Positions 43,601-52,849 of a stretch of DNA of 64,000 nucleotides are shown piece by piece. Origin of the DNA: Bacteroidota bacterium (GTDB taxonomy: Bacteria; Bacteroidota; Bacteroidia; Cytophagales; Cyclobacteriaceae); the NCBI GenBank assembly GCA_018266055.1, contig JAFDYT010000006.1:186001-250000 (forward strand), given 5' to 3'. A program made the position numbers and the translations under genes. The notes beneath the pieces were generated by a model. It was not told the origin of the DNA and did no database searches. It saw only the letters and a list, made by a program, of their open reading frames with translations. Numbering within the stretch: position 1 is the first letter of the stretch; each line of letters begins with the position of its first letter.

Positions 43601-43615
43601 AGTGACTGAGTCACT
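43601..43615. promoter_or_regulatory. 15-bp palindrome in a divergent intergenic region
   Basis: AGTGACT-G-AGTCACT is a perfect 7-bp inverted repeat around one base, with outer TGAG and CTCA partly extending it. It lies in the 288-nt gap between the response regulator (minus) and the D15 barrel gene (plus). It has no T tract and looks like a binding site for a dimeric regulator. Otherwise the gap shows a TACTTTCG near-promoter box at 43563-43570 and nothing more. Confidence 0.35.
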
Positions 43616-43732
43616 GCTCATCACTTTCCCGGCGAGAACCCGGAACTATTGGTACCATTTTTTGCTTAAACCTATTTGGTTGATGTTGGTCAAATTGGCT
43701 TTCTGATTTTTTACGTTGAACACAAATTCTTA

Positions 43733-44941
43733 ATGCAGTTACGATTTTCGCTTTTGTTTCTCCTTTTCTCGGCATCGGCAGTTGGTCAGCAAGACTCGAT
43801 CAAAATGCTAACCAAAGAAAAAGACCTCATCGATGTAGCCGAACTAATGCTGGGCAAGTCCCTAATAAAGCGCGACACAGCAAGTAAGAAAGCAGGACGA
43901 ATTTATTTTTCAGGGTCCCCTTCGCTGGGATACTCTTTGTCAAGCGGGCTGGCCGGAATCATCGTAGCCAACGGGGCTTTTTACACAGGAGTTGACAAGG
44001 CGGCAAAACTCTCCAATGTGTATTTGGATGCGCTTTATACGCAACAGAAACAAACCGTAATTCATATTCAAAGCAACATCTGGACAAAAGGAAACAAGAT
44101 TAACATTGTAAACGATTGGCGCTATTACAACTACCCGCAAAAGACATACGGCCTTGGTAGTGAAACCAACGCCAATATTTCGGCAAACCAGACTTTCAAA
44201 TACCTGCGCCTTTACCAAACAGCACTCAAAGAAATCAAACGCAACGTGTATGCCGGTATCGGTTACGGTCTTGATTATCATTGGAAAATCACGGGCACCT
44301 CATTAAGCGCTCCCGACGGCGACCTTGGTGTCATTTCAAACATTAACTCATACGGCATTTCCGATAAATCTCTTTCTTCGGGTGTAACTGCCAATTTTCT
44401 TTACGACGATCGGTTAAATTCTATTAACCCTTCAGGCGGATCTTACGCCAACATCGTGTTTCGGCAAAACCTTACGGGGCTGGGCAGCGACAACAACTGG
44501 CAATCACTTTTGATCGATCTGCGGCATTATATTCCCTTTCCGCGCAACAGCGAAAATGTAATTGCTTTCTGGAGTTACAACTGGCTCACACTCGATGGCA
44601 ACCCGCCTTATCTGGACTTGCCCAGCACAGGTTGGGATACCTACGGCAATACCGGTGAAGGATATATTCAGGGGCGGTTTCGGGATAAAAACATGCTGTT
44701 TCTGGAGGCCGAGTATCGGTTCAAAATTTCTAAAAGCGGATTGTTCGGCGGGGTGGTTTTTGCAAACGCTCAGAGTTTTTCCAATTGGCCTTCAAATGCC
44801 TTCAAATCTGTGGCGCCCGCTGCCGGTTTTGGCCTGCGCATCAAATTCAACAAGTATTCACGCACCAATATCGCCATTGACTACGGGTTTGGTCAGGGGG
44901 GCTCGCAGGGTGTGTTTGTTAATCTGGGCGAGGTCTTTTAA
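43733..44941 (+). CDS. D15/Omp85-type outer-membrane protein without POTRA domains
   Basis: A 402-residue protein with a signal peptide (LRFSLLFLLFSASAVGQQ), a short ~60-residue leader, and then a beta-barrel of the bacterial surface antigen type. Evidence is the alternating aromatic pattern through the second half, IQGRFRDKNMLFLEAEYRF, and the final strand block FGLRIKFNKYSRTNIAIDYGFGQGGSQGVFVNLGEVF. No POTRA domain precedes the barrel, unlike BamA at the window start. It may be a stand-alone outer-membrane porin-like or lipase-linked barrel. Start at ATG 43733 chosen for its signal peptide. Confidence 0.8.
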   Translation: MQLRFSLLFLLFSASAVGQQDSIKMLTKEKDLIDVAELMLGKSLIKRDTASKKAGRIYFSGSPSLGYSLSSGLAGIIVANGAFYTGVDKAAKLSNVYLDALYTQQKQTVIHIQSNIWTKGNKINIVNDWRYYNYPQKTYGLGSETNANISANQTFKYLRLYQTALKEIKRNVYAGIGYGLDYHWKITGTSLSAPDGDLGVISNINSYGISDKSLSSGVTANFLYDDRLNSINPSGGSYANIVFRQNLTGLGSDNNWQSLLIDLRHYIPFPRNSENVIAFWSYNWLTLDGNPPYLDLPSTGWDTYGNTGEGYIQGRFRDKNMLFLEAEYRFKISKSGLFGGVVFANAQSFSNWPSNAFKSVAPAAGFGLRIKFNKYSRTNIAIDYGFGQGGSQGVFVNLGEVF

Positions 44942-45095
44942 GCCTGTTTTCGTCCTTTTGTGTAATGATCGTGTACCATATTGGTGCAGATTCAGAGAAA
45001 TTATTCATTAAAAAATCCTAAGTTGCAATTCGGCTCTTTGCGGTTTGGGCAATAAAATGCTAAAAGCGCATGCTTCGGGTCAATAAAACTGGAAA

Positions 45096-48044
45096 ATGAA
45101 AGTTTCGGCAGCACAGCCTTTTCAAATTATTTATTCGTTGTACCAGCACGAATACCTGGGCTATGTCTTTGAGTCATTCATCGTTCACCTTGACGAAAAA
45201 GGGAAACTCACTTATCAGCATCAAAGTATTTCTTCTAAAAACGCGCGCGAGTTTACCAAAGGGCTTGATGCCCGCGACTTTGACCTCATCGAACTGATGG
45301 ACAGCATGGGCCAAGATGCCGTGCTGAAACATTTTTCGAAAAAAGTGATGAAGCCCGAAGAGTTCTTCAGCAAAGTATATCACAAGCAGAAGGGCGACGA
45401 AATGCTTCAGGATCAGATCGAAGCCTATATGGAAAAGAGGCGGTCGGCTATTCTCGAAAAGATGAAAGGCAAATTGCTTTTTGAAATGGGCAACGATGGC
45501 GAGCCTACCTGGCGAAAAGTAGAAGTGCTGGAAGATCGAGCCAGCATTCAGTTTCATTTCATGCGCAGTGAGGAGTCTACCAATTATTATCCTACCATTT
45601 CCCATAAAGGCAAGCGTGTTGAAATTCCTGATCCCGCCGCGTATTTGATCTGCCGCCAGCCGGCATGGATGGTGCTGAAAGGCAAACTCTACGGATTTGA
45701 AAAATTTGTAGACGGAAAGAAACTTCAGCCCTTTCTGGCGAAGAAGCACGTGGTCATTCCAAAAAACCTGGAAGAGACCTACTACAATCGTTTTGTGGCG
45801 CCACTGATCGCTTCGTTCGACGACATCGAAGCGTCGGGTTTTGAAATTGCCAAACACGAATACGATCCGCACCCGCTATTGACGATCTCCGAACTTCCGG
45901 CTGCCTCCACGAAAGACGCGGCTACACTTTTTGACACAGACGAAAACCACGAGCCGGCCGCCAATGATGAAGCGGGCAAAATCGTTTTTGATCTCTCATT
46001 CAAATACGGGAAATACAAATTCCGCGGAGACGCTTTTGGCTCAGTAAGCGTAACCCTTGAAAAGAAAGAAAACGATTACGTCTTTCACCGGATCAAACGG
46101 AACACGGAAGCTGAGAAAAAATTTTCACAAACACTTATAAAACTCGGGCTCCCACTGCGCGGCTTTAGGGCCGCGGTAGACAAGGCGCAGGCTTTTTCCT
46201 GGCTTAACGAAAACAGAGTAAACCTCCTCAACCTTGGCTTCGAAGTAAGTCAGCCCGAAAACAAAGACAAAAAGTACTTTGTGGGCAAGGCCGTGATCGA
46301 GCTGGAGGTGAAAGAAAACATCGACTGGTTCGACATCCACGCAAAGATTCGCTTTGGTGAATTTGAAATTTCCTTCAAAGAATTACGCAAGCTTATCCTG
46401 CGAAAGAAAGTAGAATTCAAATTGCCTAACGGCGAAATTGCCATCATTCCTGAGGCGTGGCTCATCAAATATGGCGACCTGTTTGCGCTAAGCGAAACCA
46501 CCGGCACCAGCGAAAAGCCTGTGTTAAAAAAGCATCACATCAGTTTGCTGCAAGAACTGGAAGAAGGCAAGCTAGCCAAAGTGCACATGAACGAGCGCTT
46601 GCGCAACCTTCATTCGTTTACAGGTATTCGCGACTATGAACTGCCCAAAGAATTTCACGGCACCTTGCGACCTTACCAAAAAGCAGGGTACAACTGGCTT
46701 CGGTTTCTGAACGAGTTTAACCTGGGCGGTTGCCTTGCCGACGATATGGGTTTGGGAAAAACCGTACAGACGCTTGCACTTCTTCAATCCGAGAAAGAAA
46801 AAGGAAATGGTGGCACATCGTTGTTAATCATGCCCACTTCGCTGATTTATAACTGGGAGATGGAAGCCCAGAAGTTTGCTCCAAGTTTGAAAATTTTCAC
46901 CTACACCGGCACGCTTCGCAACAAAGATGTTTCACAATTTGGTAAGTACGATGTGGTGCTCACCTCCTACGGTATCACCCGACTTGACATCGACAGTCTG
47001 TTGAAATTTTTCTTCAACTATATTATTCTCGACGAGTCGCAGGTGATTAAAAATCCTTCTTCGAATATCGCTAAAGCAGTAATGCAACTGCAAAGCCGCT
47101 ATCGCCTTACGCTAACCGGTACACCGCTGGAAAACACCACACTCGATTTGTGGTCACAGATGACGTTCCTTAATCCGGGGTTGTTGGGTGGCCAAACGTT
47201 TTTCAAAAATGAATATCAGGTTCCGATTGAAAAGAAAAGCGACGAGGCCAAAACAAAAAAACTCAATGGCATCATCAAGCCATTTATTTTACGACGACTT
47301 AAATCGCAGGTGGCAACGGACCTTCCTGAAAAAGTAGAAAACATCTACTACACCAACATGACCGCCGAGCAGGAGCAGAAATACGAAGAGGTCAAGTCGT
47401 TTTATCGTCATAAGATTTTAGATCAGATTGATAAAGAAGGGTTGAACAACTCACGTATGATGATTCTGGAAGGACTCACCAAGCTCCGTCAGATTTCGAA
47501 TCATCCGCGCATGATCGATCCAAAATACGAAGGCACTTCGGGCAAACTGGAAGATGTTTCGCACATGATAGAAAATGCGTTGCTCGAAGGTCACAAACTT
47601 TTGATCTTTAGTCAGTTTGTAAAGCATCTTGAAATAATTAAAGAATTACTCAACGGAAGAAAAATTCCGTTTGCGTATCTCGATGGTTCCAGCTCTGACC
47701 GCAAAGAACAGGTGGAGAAGTTTAATAAAGATCCTAACCTGAAAATTTTTCTCATCTCTATCAAAGCCGGTGGTTTGGGACTTAACCTTACCGAAGCCGA
47801 CTACGTGTTCCTGCTTGACCCGTGGTGGAATCCGGCCGTGGAAGCACAGGCAACCGATCGCGCGCACCGAATCGGCCAGAAGAAAAAAGTCTTCACCTAC
47901 AAGTTTATCACTAGAAACACAGTCGAAGAAAAAATTCTCAAGCTTCAAAAGCATAAACTCAAGCTGTCGGAGAACCTGATTCAAACCGAAGAAAGCGTAA
48001 TCAAGACGCTCACGCTTGAAGATATCGAAATGCTCATGAACTAA
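45096..48044 (+). CDS. SNF2 family DEAD/DEAH-box helicase
   Basis: A 982-residue Swi2/Snf2 ATPase. The N-terminal half (about 530 residues) is a poorly characterised region common to bacterial SNF2 proteins, with no SWIM zinc finger visible. The motor contains motif I DDMGLGKT (549-556), motif Ia LLIMPTSLIYNWE, motif II DESQ (646-649), motif III LTGTPLENTTLDLWS, motif V SIKAGGLGLNLTEADYVFLLDPWWNP and motif VI DRAHRIGQ (921-928). It would translocate on double-stranded DNA and remodel protein-DNA or RNA polymerase-DNA complexes. The neighbours are unrelated, so no defence island is suggested. Confidence 0.93.
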   Translation: MKVSAAQPFQIIYSLYQHEYLGYVFESFIVHLDEKGKLTYQHQSISSKNAREFTKGLDARDFDLIELMDSMGQDAVLKHFSKKVMKPEEFFSKVYHKQKGDEMLQDQIEAYMEKRRSAILEKMKGKLLFEMGNDGEPTWRKVEVLEDRASIQFHFMRSEESTNYYPTISHKGKRVEIPDPAAYLICRQPAWMVLKGKLYGFEKFVDGKKLQPFLAKKHVVIPKNLEETYYNRFVAPLIASFDDIEASGFEIAKHEYDPHPLLTISELPAASTKDAATLFDTDENHEPAANDEAGKIVFDLSFKYGKYKFRGDAFGSVSVTLEKKENDYVFHRIKRNTEAEKKFSQTLIKLGLPLRGFRAAVDKAQAFSWLNENRVNLLNLGFEVSQPENKDKKYFVGKAVIELEVKENIDWFDIHAKIRFGEFEISFKELRKLILRKKVEFKLPNGEIAIIPEAWLIKYGDLFALSETTGTSEKPVLKKHHISLLQELEEGKLAKVHMNERLRNLHSFTGIRDYELPKEFHGTLRPYQKAGYNWLRFLNEFNLGGCLADDMGLGKTVQTLALLQSEKEKGNGGTSLLIMPTSLIYNWEMEAQKFAPSLKIFTYTGTLRNKDVSQFGKYDVVLTSYGITRLDIDSLLKFFFNYIILDESQVIKNPSSNIAKAVMQLQSRYRLTLTGTPLENTTLDLWSQMTFLNPGLLGGQTFFKNEYQVPIEKKSDEAKTKKLNGIIKPFILRRLKSQVATDLPEKVENIYYTNMTAEQEQKYEEVKSFYRHKILDQIDKEGLNNSRMMILEGLTKLRQISNHPRMIDPKYEGTSGKLEDVSHMIENALLEGHKLLIFSQFVKHLEIIKELLNGRKIPFAYLDGSSSDRKEQVEKFNKDPNLKIFLISIKAGGLGLNLTEADYVFLLDPWWNPAVEAQATDRAHRIGQKKKVFTYKFITRNTVEEKILKLQKHKLKLSENLIQTEESVIKTLTLEDIEMLMN

Positions 48045-48049
48045 TTTTG
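48016..48049 (+). promoter_or_regulatory. Candidate promoter for the SDR gene inside the SNF2 3' end
   Basis: TTG (48016-48018) and TAATTTTG (48042-48049) are separated by 23 nt. The -7 box overlaps the helicase stop codon and lies 18 nt before the SDR ATG. Spacing is at the upper limit of the consensus. Confidence 0.35.
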
Positions 48050-48067
48050 TAACCACATTTTAATTGC

Positions 48068-48874
48068 ATGAAGGATAAGGTTGTCATCATTACCGGCGGT
48101 TCGTCTGGCATAGGCAAAGCCCTCGCAGAAGTCTTTGGAAAGAATGGTTCAAAAATCTTAATCACCGGAAGAAACAAAAGTGACCTTGACGCCGCCGTTG
48201 GCGAATTGAAGGCAAAACAAATTCAGGTGAGTGGATTTGTGGCCGATGTGAGCCGGCAAGAAGACAACACGCGAATGGCTGACGAAGCGATACGGTTGTA
48301 CGGGGCCATCGACATCCTGATCAACAATGCAGGCATTTCTATGCGAGCCTTATTTGAGGAAGTTGACCTGGATGTTGTTAAAAAAGTAATGGATATAAAT
48401 TTCTACGGAGTGCTTTACGCCACACAGGCGTGCATGCCACACATCCTAAAATCGAAAGGATCCATTATTGGAGTTTCATCTATTGCCGGGTTCCGCGGTC
48501 TTCCGGGACGCACGGGATATTCGGCTTCGAAATTTGCGCTCAACGGTTTTCTCGAAGTGCTTCGCACCGAAATGCTCTACCGCGGTGTACACGTAATGAC
48601 GGCCTGTCCAGGGTTCACAGCTTCAAACATTCGCAAGCGCGCGCTTACCAAAGATGGAAGCGCGCAAGGCGAATCTCCACGCGCCGAAGAAAAAATGATG
48701 ACTTCAGAAGAATGCGCTCAACACATTTATAACGCCACGTTGAAAAGGAAGAATTTTTTAATCCTCACCACGCAAGGCAAACTCGCCGTGTGGGTCAACA
48801 AACTTTTTCCTCGGCTTGCCGACAAATTGGTTTACAAAACAATGGCTAAAGAAGCCAACGCGCCGATCCGTTAA
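48068..48874 (+). CDS. SDR family oxidoreductase
   Basis: A 268-residue classical short-chain dehydrogenase. The Rossmann motif is VIITGGSSGIGKALAEVF, the cofactor region is ITGRNKSDLDA (the Arg favours NADPH), and the central NNAGIS is present. The catalytic Ser is in GVSSIAGFRG and the Tyr-x-x-x-Lys in GYSASKFALNGF. The C-terminal part (LAVWVNKLFPRLADKLVYKTM) resembles the lipid/ketoreductase-type DltE/YdfG group. Substrate unknown. Its stop abuts the stop of the convergent DUF3857 gene with no gap. Confidence 0.92.
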   Translation: MKDKVVIITGGSSGIGKALAEVFGKNGSKILITGRNKSDLDAAVGELKAKQIQVSGFVADVSRQEDNTRMADEAIRLYGAIDILINNAGISMRALFEEVDLDVVKKVMDINFYGVLYATQACMPHILKSKGSIIGVSSIAGFRGLPGRTGYSASKFALNGFLEVLRTEMLYRGVHVMTACPGFTASNIRKRALTKDGSAQGESPRAEEKMMTSEECAQHIYNATLKRKNFLILTTQGKLAVWVNKLFPRLADKLVYKTMAKEANAPIR

Positions 48875-50779
48875 TCAGGTCTTGTTGAGAAACACCAACT
48901 TGATATTGTCGGCTTTACTTACATTTTTATAAAATTCGATCAGGTCGTTGTAGGTTTCTTTGGGGTAACGGCCCTTCCACATTTTCATCCTGCGGATGTA
49001 GGTAACTTTGCCCGCATCAAATTGAAAGCTGGCTGAGTATTCGCCAAACTTTGAATTTATCTTGACCGGCTCAGGCATAAATTCCGGGTAAAGATTTTCA
49101 GGAACTGTGAATTTTATAGTGTCGTAATCAAGATAGTTGTTGCGCAGTACCACATCTGTTTTTCGCTCAGTCACTTTGGGCGGGACGCGGGTAGTTTTGT
49201 TCATCAGGTTAGGAGACAGGAACAATCGCTTTCCGCTCACAGAAGCATATCGACTTAATTTCAAATCCAGATTGATGATCGCCGACGGCACCTTGTCTCT
49301 AACTTCCTTCATCGAAAACGAATTGATGCTGAAGTTGGGAATGTCAGTGTTCCGCTCAAGCCATTTTTTTTGTTTTTCCTGATTGTTCAGTGTAAAATTT
49401 AAATCGTCATTCTCGTACTGAATGCCTTTTTCAGTAGTTCTTATTTTGGCTGTACCGTTGCCAGCTGCATCAAGAATTACGTCGGCCGTTCTGGATTGCA
49501 AGTTTTGCTCAGGAGTATAATTGATCGTACGCACTAATTTTCCGCCCTGCTCAGTAATCATTAACGCCCATCGGTCTTCTGTAAAAGTGCCCTGATATCC
49601 AAAAGGATTTGTCTGACTGGTACACTCAAGCCATAATGTGTCTTTTCCGTTTGGAATGGAAACTACCACGTGATTAAACTGATGACTGGGAAAATCTTTT
49701 TTCACAGCGGGCGCTCTTTCGCCAGCTTCAATAACTGTATAGTATCCTTTGATGCCAGCCTCTTTTAGCATGGCCACAGCATAGTTCGAAAGTGCTTTGC
49801 AATCGCCATAACCCGTTTCATCAACCATAGAAGCCGGGAATGGTTGCAGCCCACCGATTCCTAATTGGATACTCACATAACGAGTTTTGCTTTGAAGATA
49901 TTCGTAGATCGCTTTTGCTTTTTGCTCGGTAGTGGTTAGGCCCGCCAACAGACTTTTTACCTTCTGTTTTGTTGCGTCGGGCAAAATGTCTCGGTCTTTA
50001 TTTAAGGCAGAATTCCAAAGTCCATACTCTTGCCATGAATTCATCGAACCGGCGTAGCCATCGTATTCAAACACGGAAGGAGCGGCGATAATTTTTGGAA
50101 TCAATTCCCGGCCTGGTGAATACGGCTCTGTTTTTACGGGTAAAATATTTTCAAACGTCCAGGTTAAAGACTCTTTTCCGTCTTCTGTTTTAGCCTTTGC
50201 GGGTGTCCGATCAATATTCAGTAACTGATAATGCGGTGCCAGGTTTGGAGGGAAAATAAGTTGGTACGAAGCTTTTTGATATGACACCTTTTCATGGCCC
50301 CATTGCGAACTCGGAATAGCGTACAAGTATTTATATTCAATTTCATACTCTATCTCCACGGTATATGGGTAAGTCGCCTGCGTAAGGTTAATTGCCTTGA
50401 TTCGATTGTCGCTGTATAAACTAAATCCGTCAAAAGCCGACTGATCGTAGATCTCCGAATTTTTTAGTTTTTTTATTTGTTTGCCTTCAGCGTTGTAAAC
50501 AAAACCGTTTATGTCAATTACTTTAATAAGCTTGCTGTAAAGCACGGTTTCACTTGCGTAGTCATTTCCATTTTCATTGAATATTGTGATGACCATGTGC
50601 GCATAAAAATTTGCTCTATTCTTGTCAAGAATGGTAAACCGCATGTGGTCTTCGCGAATTACGGCATCTACATTCTCCTTCAGCTCTGCCGGAATTGCAC
50701 TTACAGGATATTTCAGGTCTCCTGCAAAAAGGGAAAAGGCGGAAATCAAAAAGACCAGACTGAGATTAAATTTCTTCAT
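48875..50779 (-). CDS. DUF3857/transglutaminase-like protein with intact catalytic triad
   Basis: A 634-residue exported protein (signal FNLSLVFLISAFSLFAG). The N-terminal DUF3857 beta domain (about 30-200) is followed by a transglutaminase-like core with Cys in GYGDCKALSNYAVAML, His in HQFNHVVVSIPNG and the acidic residue in LWLECT. A beta-rich C-terminal part (DUF2569/LEA-like strands) ends the protein. The Cys-His-Asp/Glu set is complete, so it may be a peptidase or amidase in the periplasm. It is the second gene of a two-gene operon with its paralogue, whose equivalent residues are changed. Confidence 0.88.
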   Translation of the reverse strand: MKKFNLSLVFLISAFSLFAGDLKYPVSAIPAELKENVDAVIREDHMRFTILDKNRANFYAHMVITIFNENGNDYASETVLYSKLIKVIDINGFVYNAEGKQIKKLKNSEIYDQSAFDGFSLYSDNRIKAINLTQATYPYTVEIEYEIEYKYLYAIPSSQWGHEKVSYQKASYQLIFPPNLAPHYQLLNIDRTPAKAKTEDGKESLTWTFENILPVKTEPYSPGRELIPKIIAAPSVFEYDGYAGSMNSWQEYGLWNSALNKDRDILPDATKQKVKSLLAGLTTTEQKAKAIYEYLQSKTRYVSIQLGIGGLQPFPASMVDETGYGDCKALSNYAVAMLKEAGIKGYYTVIEAGERAPAVKKDFPSHQFNHVVVSIPNGKDTLWLECTSQTNPFGYQGTFTEDRWALMITEQGGKLVRTINYTPEQNLQSRTADVILDAAGNGTAKIRTTEKGIQYENDDLNFTLNNQEKQKKWLERNTDIPNFSINSFSMKEVRDKVPSAIINLDLKLSRYASVSGKRLFLSPNLMNKTTRVPPKVTERKTDVVLRNNYLDYDTIKFTVPENLYPEFMPEPVKINSKFGEYSASFQFDAGKVTYIRRMKMWKGRYPKETYNDLIEFYKNVSKADNIKLVFLNKT

Positions 50780-50780
50780 G

Positions 50781-52712
50781 CTACTTTTTCTTTAATACAA
50801 TTTGTTCGGCTTGTTTGGCAATCACCTGATTGTAAAATTCTTTCAACAAAGGATAATCCGCTTGCAAAAAAAGTGGTTTGTTTACTTGAAAACTACTGGT
50901 AATGTTAATGACATTACCCTGCTGCACCAGATTGTAGGTGTACTTGGCAGCATTTTCCGGAAGTGCCACAACCTTACTCTTAGGTAATTCATCCACGGCA
51001 TAGCCATCAGGTAGGGTAATTTTTCCCATGTATATCACTTCTATTTTTGAGCCATAATCCACTGGATACTGCCGGTCCGCTGTTTTGAAAGGGTTTTCTT
51101 CCGTCCGCATAGATACAAATGGATTTATGTAAATCACATCGCCGGCTACATTGGCATGTTCGTCGATTGAAACATCAAAGGTGGCTTTGGCGCTTTTGTC
51201 TTTTTCTTTCATGTCTTTGAATTCGCTGCTGTTCACCGTCCATTGCTTCCCTGCGAAAAAATCCTTCTTATAACCATCCTCTCCTTTCTTTGAATAATTC
51301 TCGCGCTGTTCCTGGGCATTATATCCGTCAAAAACATAATTTATTTTTCCAGCTAATTTGCCATCGTTACTCAACGCCATATCCATATTTATATAAGTCT
51401 TTTGCTTTACTTTGGCCGGAATATCTATCCAACCAAAATTTTTCTCGGAGATGCGAAGGCCCTGACCATTGAGGCAACGCTCAGGTAGCACATCATAGGG
51501 CAAAAATTTATCGGTGGCATCGAGCAAGAGTACTTTGTCTCCTACTTTAACCGAACATACTGTGTAATTAAATTGACGAGACATCGGATACGATTGGCGT
51601 ATAAACCCATGGTCTCTAGTGCTCAGCAACACCATGTCTACTTCAAATCCGGCTTTATCTAGCATGGATCCGAGCAGCAAGTTGAGATCACCTGAGCTTC
51701 CTTTTTTCTTTTCGACTACTTTTTTTAATGGATACGCGGTGTAATCTTCTTCACCATCCCATTCAAAATTTTGTTTCACATAGTTTGAGATGGCGACAAC
51801 CTTCGCTGTCGGGTCAGTTATGCCTGTTGTAATCTGGGCGACGTCATCCTTTAAGAAGCCTGATTTATTTATCACTGTTCCGAAGTTATCGCTCTTCAGT
51901 AGAATTGCATTTAGTTTTTCCCAAGAGCCCATCACTTCGTGCAGCGGCTCACCTGAGAACTGGTAATGCGACAGGGCAAAGTTGATTTTCGATACATAGT
52001 CATCTTCGCTGGTCATGTAGGGCTCAGGCTTAAATGCCGGGAAGTCCTTTGCGATATAGTGGCTTGCCGTTACATCCTGACCGTAGTAATTTGTTCTCTC
52101 CTCTTTGAAGGTAGATAATTGAAGATATCCCTGCATATATTTTTCGTAAAAGAAGGGTTGAGGAATCATAGCCCAATACTCACTCAATCTCACCGGTATA
52201 CTCTTTTGAAATTGCCAATTAGGGAAATAAGTATAAAAATCTGAGGAGATTTTATACGAGTACTCGATAATAGAACCTTCTTTCACATTGGGGAGCGTGA
52301 ATTTCTGAATGTTAAAATTCCGATTGAATTTTTCTTTAAACATTCCCTCTTTCGACATTTTCGTTTCTACAATCTTGTTGTTTTCCAAATTGTACGTTGC
52401 TCCTTTTAGGTTAAGTACAGCTTCTTCCGTTGCTCCTTCGTGATACACACGAATACCAACGTCGGCAAAACCAAGTCCTTCTTTTTTTAGAATTTTAATC
52501 CGCGTATGTCTTTCATAAAAAAGTTGTATGGCATTGGTGACAGAAATATAGGCCACCCCATAATCGAAGAGTACCACAGCGGACGCAGACGAATCAAGCG
52601 GATATACCTTCATGGTCATGTCTTCCATGGGGATATCTCCAAACTTGGCAGGTGCCTTTTGTGCAAAAAGGAAAACCGGAATCAGATAGAAAAGCGCAAC
52701 TAATTTTTTCAT
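50781..52712 (-). CDS. DUF3857/transglutaminase-like protein, catalytic residues replaced
   Basis: A 643-residue paralogue of the next gene, with signal peptide (KLVALFYLIPVFLFAQ), DUF3857 domain and transglutaminase-like fold. At the place of the nucleophile it has GSSGDLNLLLGSML, where the aligned Cys is Ser. The His in the partner (FNHVVV) is Tyr here (FNYTVC), and only the acidic residue is kept (LLLDAT). It is therefore probably non-catalytic, perhaps binding or regulating the downstream partner. Its stop and the next start are 1 nt apart, so they are co-translated. Confidence 0.87.
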   Translation of the reverse strand: MKKLVALFYLIPVFLFAQKAPAKFGDIPMEDMTMKVYPLDSSASAVVLFDYGVAYISVTNAIQLFYERHTRIKILKKEGLGFADVGIRVYHEGATEEAVLNLKGATYNLENNKIVETKMSKEGMFKEKFNRNFNIQKFTLPNVKEGSIIEYSYKISSDFYTYFPNWQFQKSIPVRLSEYWAMIPQPFFYEKYMQGYLQLSTFKEERTNYYGQDVTASHYIAKDFPAFKPEPYMTSEDDYVSKINFALSHYQFSGEPLHEVMGSWEKLNAILLKSDNFGTVINKSGFLKDDVAQITTGITDPTAKVVAISNYVKQNFEWDGEEDYTAYPLKKVVEKKKGSSGDLNLLLGSMLDKAGFEVDMVLLSTRDHGFIRQSYPMSRQFNYTVCSVKVGDKVLLLDATDKFLPYDVLPERCLNGQGLRISEKNFGWIDIPAKVKQKTYINMDMALSNDGKLAGKINYVFDGYNAQEQRENYSKKGEDGYKKDFFAGKQWTVNSSEFKDMKEKDKSAKATFDVSIDEHANVAGDVIYINPFVSMRTEENPFKTADRQYPVDYGSKIEVIYMGKITLPDGYAVDELPKSKVVALPENAAKYTYNLVQQGNVINITSSFQVNKPLFLQADYPLLKEFYNQVIAKQAEQIVLKKK

Positions 52713-52849
52713 AGGATAGGTTAATCCTTAAAAGTAAAATATTTTGAAGGATCACCAAATGACAAGGCTCAAAACCTGATATTATTTTTAGCATATCATT
52801 TTGTTACCCTAAAACATCTACTCCTTATCGTTACCTTTCGGGAAGATTT

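Noticed and set aside
45096-48044. SNF2 helicase as part of a defence system such as DISARM
   Set aside because: No methyltransferase, nuclease or PLD gene lies beside it; the flanks are an outer-membrane protein and an SDR, and the protein looks like a core Bacteroidota SNF2 member.
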